From NCBI GenBank assembly GCA_016294985.1, contig JAECRW010000034.1, positions 1-12,732 of the forward strand: a stretch of 12,732 bases of DNA. Direction: 5' to 3'. How positions within the stretch are numbered: position 1 is the first letter of the stretch; each line of letters opens with the position of its first letter. Shown piece by piece: positions 6,560 to 12,732 of this stretch. The translations under genes and the position numbers were made by a program. The notes under the pieces were generated by a model, which saw nothing but the letters and a program-made list of their open reading frames with translations, had not been told where the DNA came from and ran no database searches. This DNA comes from Candidatus Sifarchaeum marinoarchaea. GTDB taxonomy: Archaea; Asgardarchaeota; Sifarchaeia; Borrarchaeales; Borrarchaeaceae.

Positions 6560-8146
6560 ATGACATCAAAGCCATGGATTGCACATTGGCCAACTGATGT
6601 CCCACAAACTTTGAAATATCCAAAAATTCCGCTTTATCAATTGGTAAAAGAATCTGCCGAAGCATTTCCTTCAACAACAGCATATGTTTTTGAAGATGAC
6701 CACATGAGCTATGAGCGATTTTATACACAAATTAAGAAGTTTGCTGCTGCTCTACATTCGCTTGGGGTAAAATATACAGACAAAGTAGCGTTATATCTTC
6801 CAAATATCCCATCCTATCTAATTAGTTACTTTGCTGTCAACAGGATTGGGGCAATCGTTGTTCCCTGTAATGCGGCATATCGTGAAAAAGAAATAGGTTT
6901 CATACTAAAGGATTCAGAAGCTGAAACTATAGTCGTTCTAGAGGATATGTTATCGGTAGTGGAAAATGTTCGAGAAGAATCATCTCTAAAAAATGTAATA
7001 ATTGTCGGAAAAGAAACTTTTCCAAATACTCTTAGTTTTTACGAGTTACTTTCTAACACTGAATCCAATCCTCCTGTAGTAGATATTCAATCAGAAGACA
7101 TCGCCGTCTTGGGTTACACAGGAGGTACTACTGGGATACCAAAAGGTGCTCTTCTCACTAATTTCAACCTTGTATCAAATGCAATGGCGGTCACCAACTG
7201 GTTCTATTTCGAAAAGGGAAAGGAAAGTACCATTGCCGTCTTACCGCTTACGCATATTTTCGGTATGACCTGTGCGATGACAGGACCACTTTCAAGTGCA
7301 GGAACAGTGTTTTTAATGCCAAAATTTAATCCAGGTAAGGTACTTGAGTTGATTTCAACCCATAAGATTACATACTTCCCTTGCGTTCCAACAGCATTCA
7401 TCGCGCTTCTTCACTATCCAGAACTTGAAAACTTTGATCTAAGTTCACTTAGATTTGCTCTTTCTGGTGGTTCATCTCTTCCAGTTCAAGTGATGAAAAA
7501 GTTTGCAGAAAAGACAGGAGTTAATCTCTTAGAAGGCTATGGTCTTACAGAGGCCGCTCCAGTTACTCATCTGAGTCCAATTGCGCGAAAAAAAGGAGGT
7601 TCAATAGGAATTCCAATTATTGATATCGTTGCACGTGTTCTAGATGATAACGGAAATGAATTGCCCATCGGTGAACGTGGTGAGTTAGCGATTCGTGGAC
7701 CCAATGTGATGAAGGGATATTGGAAAAAACCAGATGAAACAAAGAATACATTAGTAAATGGTGAACTCCGTACGGGAGATATTGCGATAATAGATGAGGA
7801 AGGATACTTCTTTATCGTAGATAGGAAGAAGGACATGATCAATGTTTCAGGCTACAATGTTTACCCACGCGACGTCGAGGAAGTGTTATATGAACATCCG
7901 AAGGTAAAAACAGCAGCTGCTATTGGTGTTCCAGACGAATACAGAGGAGAAAAAGTGAAAGCATACATTGTACTCAAAGAAGGACAAAACGCGACAGAAG
8001 AAGAAATTATCAAGTTTTGTGAAGAAAAAATAGCGAAATTTAAAGTGCCTAAACTTGTGGAATTTCGAGAAAGCCTTCCAATGACAAGTGTAGGAAAAGT
8101 TCTCCGAAAGGCACTCAAGGAAATAGTGAAAGGAAGTACCGCGTAA
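6560..8146 (+). CDS. Long-chain fatty-acid/acyl-CoA synthetase (AMP-forming, FadD-like)
   Basis: The protein has 528 residues, normal for the class I adenylate-forming family. It activates a carboxylic acid to an acyl-AMP and then an acyl-CoA thioester using ATP and CoA. The nucleotide loop is YTGGTTGIPKG (186-196). Further core motifs are YGLTE (327-331), TGD with D407, the hinge region around R422 (DRKKDMINVSG), VYPRDVEE (434-441) and the C-terminal catalytic lysine K513 in SVGKVLRK. All are intact. The N-terminal 'W---P---P--L' opening and overall motif order match long-chain or medium-chain FadD-type enzymes more than acetyl-CoA synthetase, but the exact acyl chain cannot be told. It should be cytosolic or peripherally membrane-associated. 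The ATG is preceded by GAGGG (6548-6552). It is divergent from the exporter operon. The downstream flavoprotein gene begins 130 nt later, with a T-rich hairpin between, so co-transcription is uncertain. It may serve fatty-acid use or a CoA-ester pathway. Confidence 0.93.
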   Translation: MTSKPWIAHWPTDVPQTLKYPKIPLYQLVKESAEAFPSTTAYVFEDDHMSYERFYTQIKKFAAALHSLGVKYTDKVALYLPNIPSYLISYFAVNRIGAIVVPCNAAYREKEIGFILKDSEAETIVVLEDMLSVVENVREESSLKNVIIVGKETFPNTLSFYELLSNTESNPPVVDIQSEDIAVLGYTGGTTGIPKGALLTNFNLVSNAMAVTNWFYFEKGKESTIAVLPLTHIFGMTCAMTGPLSSAGTVFLMPKFNPGKVLELISTHKITYFPCVPTAFIALLHYPELENFDLSSLRFALSGGSSLPVQVMKKFAEKTGVNLLEGYGLTEAAPVTHLSPIARKKGGSIGIPIIDIVARVLDDNGNELPIGERGELAIRGPNVMKGYWKKPDETKNTLVNGELRTGDIAIIDEEGYFFIVDRKKDMINVSGYNVYPRDVEEVLYEHPKVKTAAAIGVPDEYRGEKVKAYIVLKEGQNATEEEIIKFCEEKIAKFKVPKLVEFRESLPMTSVGKVLRKALKEIVKGSTA

Positions 8147-8184
8147 AATTATACTGTTATAGAATCTTTATAATCTATTTCTAG

Positions 8185-8202
8185 TTTTTTCTTACAAGAA
8201 AA
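8185..8202 (+). terminator. T-tract with hairpin after the acyl-CoA synthetase gene
   Basis: A T6 run (8185-8190) overlaps the perfect inverted repeat TTTTCTT-AC-AAGAAAA (8187-8202), inside a looser CTAT...ATAG pair. A T-rich tract 40-50 nt after the stop is what archaeal termination uses. The hairpin has a 2-nt spacer and only A/T-rich pairs, so it may be incidental. Confidence 0.35.
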
Positions 8203-8264
8203 CATATAGATACTTTTGAGAATACAGCATTGCCTCACTTCTAAATTATTTACTTTGTTTGCAT

Positions 8265-8270
8265 GAGGAG
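8265..8270 (+). promoter_or_regulatory. Ribosome binding site GAGGAG that decides the flavoprotein start
   Basis: GAGGAG lies 6 nt before the ATG at 8277. An in-frame TTG at 8259 would put this motif inside the coding region and has no good site of its own. The ATG is therefore the better start and places the Rossmann strand KCDVLVIGGG directly at the N-terminus, as is usual for the family. Confidence 0.6.
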
Positions 8271-8276
8271 TCTTAC

Positions 8277-9503
8277 ATGAAATGTGATGTTCTTGTGATA
8301 GGTGGTGGACCTAGCGGATCTTATGCTGCAAAAGAAATCGCCACTTTAGCCAAGGGTTACAAAATTCTCCTCATTGAAGATCATAAAGTAATTGGAAAAC
8401 CAGTGCAATGCGCAGGTAAAATATCAACACGTGCATGCAGAGAATTAAATCTGCCACGAAAAAGTATTCTAAATACTGTCAAAGGAAGTTATTTCTATTC
8501 TCCTTCTGGACATTTAATTCTTGCGAAAAAAAGAATTCCTCAGGCTTACATTGTAGATCGTGGAGCATTCGATAAAGAACTTTGTCAAGAGGCGCAAGAT
8601 AAGGGAGTAGAAGTACTACTGAAAACAAAGGGATTGAAGCCTCTAAGAAAAAATGGCAAAATTTGTGGAATTGTCGCTCGACAGAACTCCAGCCATATCA
8701 AAATTCATGCTGGCGTGATTATTGATGCAGAAGGCGTGCGCTCCTTAATTGCTAAAGAATGTGGTTTTCCTATAAAAAGGAATTTCGTTAGTAGTTTTCA
8801 GATGGAAATATCCCCTGTTTTATATGAGGATATTGAGTCAGTTGAAGTTTATTTCTCTTCAAAATACTCTCCAGGCTTCTTTGCATGGATTATTCCAGTG
8901 AACGAACATCTAGCAAGAGTAGGTATTGGTGTTAAGGGTACGTTAAAGCAAGCGTCTCAGAATCTTCTATACTTTATTAAAAAACATCCTGCTGCTTCTA
9001 AGAAATTTGGCAAGAATTGGGAAATAAAGAATAAACTTGCAGGACTTATACCCATGGGCGGTCCAGTTCCAATAACAGTAAAAGACAGTGTAATGCTCGT
9101 GGGGGATACCGCAGGTCACCTGAAATCGACAACTGGAGGCGGACTTTATTTTGGGATGAGTTGCGGGAAAATTGCAGCTAAAGTTGCGGTTGATGCTCTA
9201 AATAATGAAACTCCACTTCAAGTAAGAAATTATGAGAGCCTCTGGCGAAAAAGGTTTGGATCAGAACTTAAAAAAAGTGCGAATATGAGAAAATTTGTAA
9301 ACCGATTGCATGATAGCACGCTGGATTCATTATTTAATATCGTGAGTGAGTATAATCTAGAACCATTGTTGGAAAGATTTGGAGATATTGATTACCAATC
9401 GTCTTTTATTAGACCTTTTGCAAGCAAACTCTCTTTTTTACCCTTCAAAAACCCAAAGTTGACTTTTGAACTTCTTAAGGCAATTGTTCTAGCCAACGCT
9501 TAA
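8277..9503 (+). CDS. Geranylgeranyl reductase family FAD-dependent oxidoreductase
   Basis: The protein has 408 residues from the ATG supported by GAGGAG. The N-terminal FAD-binding Rossmann motif is VIGGGPSG (7-14), followed by the ribose-binding acidic end LLIED (31-35). QCAG with C45 corresponds to the conserved cysteine loop of geranylgeranyl reductases. FFAWIIP (201-207) corresponds to the family's (Y/F)-x-W-x-(F/I)-P substrate-pocket motif. VGDTAG (275-280) followed by STTGGGLYFGM is the second FAD-binding segment. In archaea these enzymes reduce double bonds of the geranylgeranyl chains of membrane ether lipids. Other members reduce plant or bacterial prenyl groups, so the precise substrate is not certain. 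It is soluble or peripheral, since no membrane segment is obvious. Its position after an acyl-CoA synthetase suggests lipid work, but the 130-nt spacer argues against tight coupling. Archaea often carry several paralogues, and this may be a secondary one. A generic FAD monooxygenase is the alternative. Confidence 0.88.
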   Translation: MKCDVLVIGGGPSGSYAAKEIATLAKGYKILLIEDHKVIGKPVQCAGKISTRACRELNLPRKSILNTVKGSYFYSPSGHLILAKKRIPQAYIVDRGAFDKELCQEAQDKGVEVLLKTKGLKPLRKNGKICGIVARQNSSHIKIHAGVIIDAEGVRSLIAKECGFPIKRNFVSSFQMEISPVLYEDIESVEVYFSSKYSPGFFAWIIPVNEHLARVGIGVKGTLKQASQNLLYFIKKHPAASKKFGKNWEIKNKLAGLIPMGGPVPITVKDSVMLVGDTAGHLKSTTGGGLYFGMSCGKIAAKVAVDALNNETPLQVRNYESLWRKRFGSELKKSANMRKFVNRLHDSTLDSLFNIVSEYNLEPLLERFGDIDYQSSFIRPFASKLSFLPFKNPKLTFELLKAIVLANA

Positions 9504-9508
9504 GAATG

Positions 9509-9538
9509 GTTCAGTGAACTCTCTTTTCTCTCAATTTA
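9509..9538 (+). terminator. Hairpin plus pyrimidine-rich tract after the flavoprotein gene
   Basis: GTTCA-G-TGAAC (9509-9519) is followed directly by CTCTTTTCTCTC and AATTT. A short stem and T-rich tract 6 nt after the stop codon look like a transcription end. This would separate the flavoprotein from the nitrilase gene that starts at 9646. Confidence 0.38.
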
Positions 9539-9617
9539 TGAAGAATGGATCCAAGAAATAATAACATTGAAGACATCCTTATGCGACCCAAATTTTCAAA
9601 TAGTTTAAAGAACAACC

Positions 9618-9672
9618 GATGTTAGAAAAGTGAAGGTGGCAGTTGATGTTAGATAAAGTGAAGGTGGCAGCT
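9618..9672 (+). repeat. 27-bp tandem duplication spanning the nitrilase start codon
   Basis: Copy 1 (9618-9644) and copy 2 (9645-9672) both read GATGTTAGA, then (T only in copy 2) AAAGTGAAGGTGGCAG, then TT or CT. Apart from one inserted T (9654) and one substitution, they are identical. In copy 2 this is coding sequence (Met-Leu-Asp-Lys-Val-Lys-Val-Ala). In copy 1 the ATG at 9619 opens only ATG-TTA-GAA-AAG-TGA, and AAGGTGG (9633-9639) becomes the ribosome binding site for the ATG in copy 2. Confidence 0.9.
9633..9639 (+). promoter_or_regulatory. Ribosome binding site of the nitrilase gene, created by duplicated coding sequence
   Basis: AAGGTGG lies 6 nt before the ATG at 9646. The same bases occur 28 nt downstream as codons for Lys-Val. 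The site selects the ATG at 9646 over the adjacent TTG at 9643 and over the upstream ATG at 9619, which terminates after four codons. Confidence 0.6.
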
Positions 9673-10728
9673 GCGCAAGTCGCACCTGTCTATATGGATA
9701 AAGAAGCAACTATTGACAAGGCCTGCCGAACGATTGCAGAAGCAGGTCGAGCTGGTGCTAAACTCATCGTTTTTTCTGAGACGTTCATCCCGGGTTACCC
9801 ATACTGGCGAGGGTTGCAACCTATATCAAAATGGTCAGATTATATGGTCGAATATCAAAAAAACGCCCTGAAAATTCCGAGCAGTGATACTGAGATATTA
9901 GGAGACGCGACAAGAGACGCTAATTTGATATCCGCTATAGGGTGCACGGAGATTAGCGATCGAAAAGGTAGCGAAACACTTTACAACACAATACTCTTTA
10001 TCGGAAACGATGGTGAAATACTTGGACGACACAGGAAGCTAATGCCCACACATGCTGAAAGAATAATTTGGGGCATGGGCGATATCAGTGATGTAAGGGT
10101 CTTCGACACAAATATAGGCACAATCGGTGGTATCGTCTGTTATGAACATCATATGACTCTGCTAAAGGCAGCAATGGCCGCACTTGGTGAAGAGATTCAT
10201 TGCGCAGTTTGGCCCGGATGGTGGGTTATGAAAAGACACCCGGGCAAAAAATTTCGATTTAGACCTAACGATGATTCTCCGCATTTTTGTGACATTGAAT
10301 ATGCAATAAAAGAGTATGCTTTTGAAACGCAGACGTTCGTAATCAGTGTTAGTCAGTATATCCCTGACGATTTAATGCCTGAAGAGTGTGCCGACTTTAA
10401 CATCGCCGCTGGTGGCGCTTTTATTGTCAACCCAGCAGGAGTCTATCTTCAAGAGCCTGTTTTCGACAAGGAGACGATTATCTATGCTGAATTAGATGCT
10501 GACGACCGTCGCCATACAAAAGCATACTTTGACGCGCTAGGACACTATGCACGTTGGGATGTACTCAGACTAGAATTAAGAGGAGAGCCTTTAGAGCCAT
10601 TAACTACAAAGGCCCAATTCAAATTAGACCCCAGTATGCTGAAAATATTAGCTGAGAAATATTGTATTGAACTTAAAAAACTTGAGAAGATATTGGAAGA
10701 ACTAGGTCTTGACTCATCCATTTCTTAA
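9646..10728 (+). CDS. Nitrilase / carbon-nitrogen hydrolase (branch 1, Nit1-like)
   Basis: The protein has 360 residues, the usual length for true nitrilases, which hydrolyse R-CN to a carboxylate and ammonia through a cysteine thioester. The catalytic triad is complete: E45 in VFSETFIPGYPYW, K131 in HRKLMPTHAER, and C165 in GGIVCYEHHM. E138, in the AERIIWGMGD segment, is the conserved second glutamate. The PGYPYW loop, the CYEHHM nucleophile elbow, AALGEEIHCAVWPGW (178-192) and the C-terminal GHYARWDVLRLEL (299-311) are typical of nitrilases rather than amidases or ureidopropionases. The C-terminal 40 residues are a charged helix. It is cytosolic and often forms spiral oligomers. It has its own ribosome binding site within a tandem duplication. 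Nit1-type bacterial clusters pair such an enzyme with a radical SAM protein and a GNAT, and both kinds of protein are encoded about 7.5 kb upstream on the same strand. The nitrile substrate is unknown. Confidence 0.93.
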   Translation: MLDKVKVAAAQVAPVYMDKEATIDKACRTIAEAGRAGAKLIVFSETFIPGYPYWRGLQPISKWSDYMVEYQKNALKIPSSDTEILGDATRDANLISAIGCTEISDRKGSETLYNTILFIGNDGEILGRHRKLMPTHAERIIWGMGDISDVRVFDTNIGTIGGIVCYEHHMTLLKAAMAALGEEIHCAVWPGWWVMKRHPGKKFRFRPNDDSPHFCDIEYAIKEYAFETQTFVISVSQYIPDDLMPEECADFNIAAGGAFIVNPAGVYLQEPVFDKETIIYAELDADDRRHTKAYFDALGHYARWDVLRLELRGEPLEPLTTKAQFKLDPSMLKILAEKYCIELKKLEKILEELGLDSSIS

Positions 10729-10734
10729 ACATAC

Positions 10735-10812
10735 ATTTTTTGGAACTATTTTAACTTCTCTTTCTTGTTCTAGACCTACTTTTTCTCTTTCTTGTTTTAG
10801 GCTTTTTACTAA
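10735..10812 (+). terminator. Multiple T-tracts behind the nitrilase gene, overlapping the convergent TPR gene
   Basis: The plus strand carries T6 at 10735-10740, then repeated TTTT, CTTTCTTG and TTTTTCTCTTT stretches and a final CTTTTTAC. These are the antisense of the Lys/Arg-rich tail codons (AAA, AGA) of the TPR protein. Serial T-tracts are the normal archaeal termination signal, so transcripts of the nitrilase gene probably end inside the convergent gene. Confidence 0.45.
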
Positions 10813-11716
10813 CTTTTGCTTCAGGTTCAGGTGTTTTAACTACAGTCGGCGCTTCCCTAATTACTTCAGAAATCTCTTCAGTTAGTTTGCCATTCAAAAC
10901 ATGAGTTATCCTTACTAATTCAAGTAAGTACGCTTCAACATTTTTAGAAACATCATTAAGGCTCGAATATTTGCTTATCACCTGAATAAAAACAATTAGA
11001 GAAGCCACAGCAATGGCGGCCTCTTTAAAACCCCATTCTTCAAATAGAGCTTCGGCATAAGCCAGTTTGTTCATATCTACTTTTTCGTAACTTAACGCAT
11101 TTGAAAGGACGGTAAAACAAAATGCCTTAGTTTGTAAGAGATGAATTACATCCTCCGAAAGTTTCTTTTTTTCAAATTCTTTGATGATGTCATCTAGAGT
11201 TTTAGCAATTCCCATAGTTTTATCTTTTAATTCAGTTAGACTTTCGCTATTTAATGAACGTATAAATTTCTCGTCTAGAGGACTTAGAACTAAGATTAAT
11301 TCAAAAGCATTTTTTGCCAATAATTCATACTCTTGAGCCTTATCCGCTTCTTTTTTCGCGCCTTTCTCAGAAAAAAGGTCTTTTGCTGCTTTTAATTCAT
11401 TTGTTGCATCAGCATATTTGCGCATATTAATAAGAACGATACCTTTATTCCCATATGCTTCAGCAAGATTTTTATCTAGTTTTAACGCTTTATCAAAGCA
11501 TTCAATTGCCTCATCATGTCTGCCAAGATGTCCTAGTGCTATCCCTTTGTTGTTCCATGCTTCCGAATAATTTAGATTTAAATTTAACGCTTTGTCATAG
11601 CATTCAATTGCATCCTCGTAATCGCCACCTTTTCCCAGTGTAATAGCTTTATTAAACCATGTGATAGCATCAGTTGCGGTTTGCCCTTTGTTTCTGGTTT
11701 TTTTCCTTCTTGGCAA
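10751..11716 (-). CDS. TPR-repeat protein with highly basic C-terminal tail
   Basis: The protein has 321 residues. After a basic start (PRRKKTRNK), three tetratricopeptide repeats follow at about 17-50, 51-84 and 85-118. They show the TPR pattern W/A-x2-G/K-x3-LG-x8-A-x3-Y/F-x2-A--L, for example AWNNKGIALGHLGRHDEAIECFDKAL, here written as overlapping pieces AWNNKGIALGHLG (53-65) and RHDEAIECFDKAL (66-78). The middle (about 125-285) is helical with one hydrophobic stretch (AAIAVASLIVFIQVI, 233-247). After a Pro/Glu linker, the last 20 residues are almost all Lys, Arg and Ser. The tail suggests binding to nucleic acid or acidic membrane surface, while TPRs bind proteins. No enzyme motif is seen. 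The TTG start is chosen because a GGTGG lies 6 nt upstream, an in-frame TGA lies just before, and no ATG occurs until codon 168. It is second in an operon with the coiled-coil gene, 53 nt downstream. Confidence 0.82.
   Translation of the reverse strand: MPRRKKTRNKGQTATDAITWFNKAITLGKGGDYEDAIECYDKALNLNLNYSEAWNNKGIALGHLGRHDEAIECFDKALKLDKNLAEAYGNKGIVLINMRKYADATNELKAAKDLFSEKGAKKEADKAQEYELLAKNAFELILVLSPLDEKFIRSLNSESLTELKDKTMGIAKTLDDIIKEFEKKKLSEDVIHLLQTKAFCFTVLSNALSYEKVDMNKLAYAEALFEEWGFKEAAIAVASLIVFIQVISKYSSLNDVSKNVEAYLLELVRITHVLNGKLTEEISEVIREAPTVVKTPEPEAKVSKKPKTRKRKSRSRTRKRS
10756..10800 (-). repeat. 27-bp-period direct repeat encoding the basic tail
   Basis: TTCTCTTTCTTGTTCTAG (10756-10773) recurs as TTCTCTTTCTTGTTTTAG (10783-10800), 17 of 18 identical and exactly nine codons apart. 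It encodes the repeated Thr-Arg-Lys-Arg segments at the end of the TPR protein, so the basic tail probably grew by in-frame duplication. Confidence 0.75.
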
Positions 11717-11722
11717 CTTATG

Positions 11723-11727
11723 CCACC
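11723..11727 (-). promoter_or_regulatory. Ribosome binding site GGTGG supporting the TTG start of the TPR gene
   Basis: GGTGG on the minus strand (11727 to 11723) is 6 nt before the TTG at 11716. The ATG overlapping it (11729) ends after three codons in TAA, so it cannot start the protein. Confidence 0.5.
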
Positions 11728-11769
11728 ATCACAAACTCTAGTTTTTATTCAAGGAGGAATTCTTGAACT

Positions 11770-12657
11770 TCAATCATCAACTTCTAATTTTTTTTGCGTC
11801 AAGACGCAAGGAAACCATTCAAATTGGAAACGCATCATAGGTTTAGGTCTGGGTTTCGGCTTAATCGCAATATCTTTTTCTTGTATTTGCATTTTAAGAG
11901 ATTCTAATTCTTTTTCCTTTTCCTGAATTGCACTTCTTAAAGTCTTTATCTCATCTTTTTCAGATGAATCAAGTTCCTTTAGTCTACCTTCTAGTTCCTT
12001 GATTTTTTTCTCACGTTCTCTAACAGTCGTTTTTAGTTCTTCAATTTCTTTAGTGGAGATCATACCTCCATTTTCGATCTGATCGACATATGTCTTAAGT
12101 TCACCTTCAAAACGTGCAATTTCATTCTCAAGATCATTAATTTTTTTGGTTTTCTCAGTTGATTCTTTCTCTAGTTCTTCTTTTTTTAACCGCTCGTTTT
12201 CTGTTAATTCGTTGAGATTCGCAATTTCTGTTTCCTTCTCTTTCATTAAATTCTCTAACGTTGTAAGTTTTTCTGTCATTTCTTCGGCCATCAGCATTTG
12301 TGACTCGAACGATTCTATTTTTTGAATTATTTCGCTTATATCCGCCTCCCCTAATGCTCCTCCTACTAGCCTCAAAAGATCCTCAAGTACTAATCTCATT
12401 CTTCTGCTAGCGTCCAATGAAATTGATGTAAAAGTTTTCTTGAAGTAATCCGACATTGTAGCGTTGATAGTTTTTACAATTTGATTGACTTCTGAGATTG
12501 AATAATCTGGTCTTGTAGATGTAACGGAGTTTAATCGAAGTTCCTCTAATAGATAGGAAAATTCTTTCTCAAGGGAATCTTTTTGCCCTTGCAAGTGTTC
12601 AAGAAATTTAACGACAGATGTTTTTATGATTTGCTTAAGATTTTGGCTTTCTGTCAA
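11770..12657 (-). CDS. Long coiled-coil protein of unknown function
   Basis: The protein has 295 residues. The N-terminal 110 residues are helical and contain hydrophobic positions but no recognised domain. Residues about 113-265 form a near-continuous heptad-rich coiled coil dominated by Glu, Lys and Leu (for example KEKETEIANLNELTENERLK), with one Gly-Gly break at about 197-198 (ENGGMIS). The tail switches to KPKPRPKP (266-273) and then a hydrophobic MMRFQFEWFPCV (274-285), ending LEVDD. There is no signal peptide, membrane segment or catalytic motif, so a structural or scaffolding role is likely. The start is taken as TTG at 12657: an in-frame TGA is immediately upstream, GGGG lies 7 nt before, and the next in-frame ATG is codon 68. 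The start is therefore less certain than the frame. It is first in a two-gene unit with the TPR protein. High similarity to SMC- or Rad50-like coils is expected from composition alone and should not be read as homology. Confidence 0.75.
   Translation of the reverse strand: MTESQNLKQIIKTSVVKFLEHLQGQKDSLEKEFSYLLEELRLNSVTSTRPDYSISEVNQIVKTINATMSDYFKKTFTSISLDASRRMRLVLEDLLRLVGGALGEADISEIIQKIESFESQMLMAEEMTEKLTTLENLMKEKETEIANLNELTENERLKKEELEKESTEKTKKINDLENEIARFEGELKTYVDQIENGGMISTKEIEELKTTVREREKKIKELEGRLKELDSSEKDEIKTLRSAIQEKEKELESLKMQIQEKDIAIKPKPRPKPMMRFQFEWFPCVLTQKKLEVDD
11794..11809 (-). repeat. Perfect 7-bp inverted repeat beside an A8 run in the coiled-coil gene's 3' end
   Basis: TTGCGTC-AA-GACGCAA is self-complementary, and on the coding strand a run of eight A (11788-11795) follows it, covering Gln-Lys-Lys codons. 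A shift in either direction at the A run would meet a stop within four codons, so programmed frameshifting would change only the last residues. Confidence 0.4.
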
Positions 12658-12711
12658 TCAGATACCCCAAGAAAAGAATTACGCATGTAATAATCATAAT
12701 ACTATGAATTC

Positions 12712-12728
12712 CTGAGATTTGTACTCAG
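12712..12728. promoter_or_regulatory. Short inverted repeat upstream of the coiled-coil gene
   Basis: CTGAG-7 nt-CTCAG lies 55-71 nt upstream of the TTG start, at or near the place where a promoter or operator for the coiled-coil/TPR unit is expected. A+T-rich sequence with a weak TATTATGA-like stretch near 12693-12702 lies between. The window ends 4 nt further on, so the context is incomplete. Confidence 0.22.
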
Positions 12729-12732
12729 TATA

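Noticed and set aside
8259..8276. TTG start six codons upstream for the flavoprotein
   Set aside because: It would bury the GAGGAG site inside the coding region and push the FAD strand away from the N-terminus. The ATG at 8277 is better supported.
11751..11840. Strong plus-strand AAGGAGG (11751-11757) with a TTG 5 nt further on
   Set aside because: The frame ends after about 25 codons and lies antisense to the coiled-coil gene's 3' end. It is probably a chance match.
1..12732. tRNA, rRNA, CRISPR array, insertion sequence or toxin-antitoxin pair
   Set aside because: I looked for cloverleaf-like spacers, regularly spaced repeats, transposase motifs and paired small genes and saw none. The only direct repeats are the two 27-bp-period tandems described.

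Overview
The window looks like archaeal chromosome of low to moderate G+C. The evidence is a geranylgeranyl-reductase-type flavoprotein (archaeal ether-lipid saturation), a stand-alone EF-Tu domain-II-like protein of a kind common in archaea, TATA-like boxes about 45-65 nt upstream of several starts, and ribosome binding sites of the GGTGA/GGAGG type, including TTG starts. The lineage (TACK, Asgard or euryarchaeal) cannot be settled from this sequence. There are no tRNA, rRNA, CRISPR, IS or phage genes, and no gene-free stretch exceeds 300 bases.

Layout from left to right. (1) Positions 1-336, minus strand: the 5' part of an SCP2-like small protein, cut by the window edge, divergent from the next block. 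(2) 504-2519, plus strand: a GNAT acetyltransferase and an unusual radical SAM enzyme (CX8CX2C site plus a C-terminal CX2CX2C) separated by 3 nt, then a separately promoted EF-Tu domain-II-like protein of 86 residues. (3) 2665-6314, minus strand: a translationally coupled pair of half-transporters forming a heterodimeric ABC exporter. All of its deviant catalytic residues fall in one composite ATP site. (4) 6560-10728, plus strand: a FadD-like acyl-CoA synthetase, a geranylgeranyl-reductase-family flavoprotein and a branch-1 nitrilase with an intact Glu-Lys-Cys triad. The nitrilase start codon lies in a 27-bp tandem duplication. (5) 10751-12657, minus strand: a two-gene unit, both genes with TTG starts, encoding a long coiled-coil protein and a TPR protein with a very basic tail. 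It converges on the nitrilase gene.

How the genes may work together. The acyl-CoA synthetase, flavoprotein reductase, SCP2-like protein and ABC exporter fit a loose lipid/isoprenoid theme. The radical SAM, GNAT and nitrilase combination recalls the bacterial Nit1/Nit1C clusters (nitrilase, biotin-synthase-like radical SAM protein, GNAT, AIR-synthase-like protein, flavoprotein), here dispersed over about 10 kb and without the other members. That link is inferred from recalled family features and needs a database search. The coiled-coil/TPR pair is unassigned and is the best candidate for an undescribed small module.
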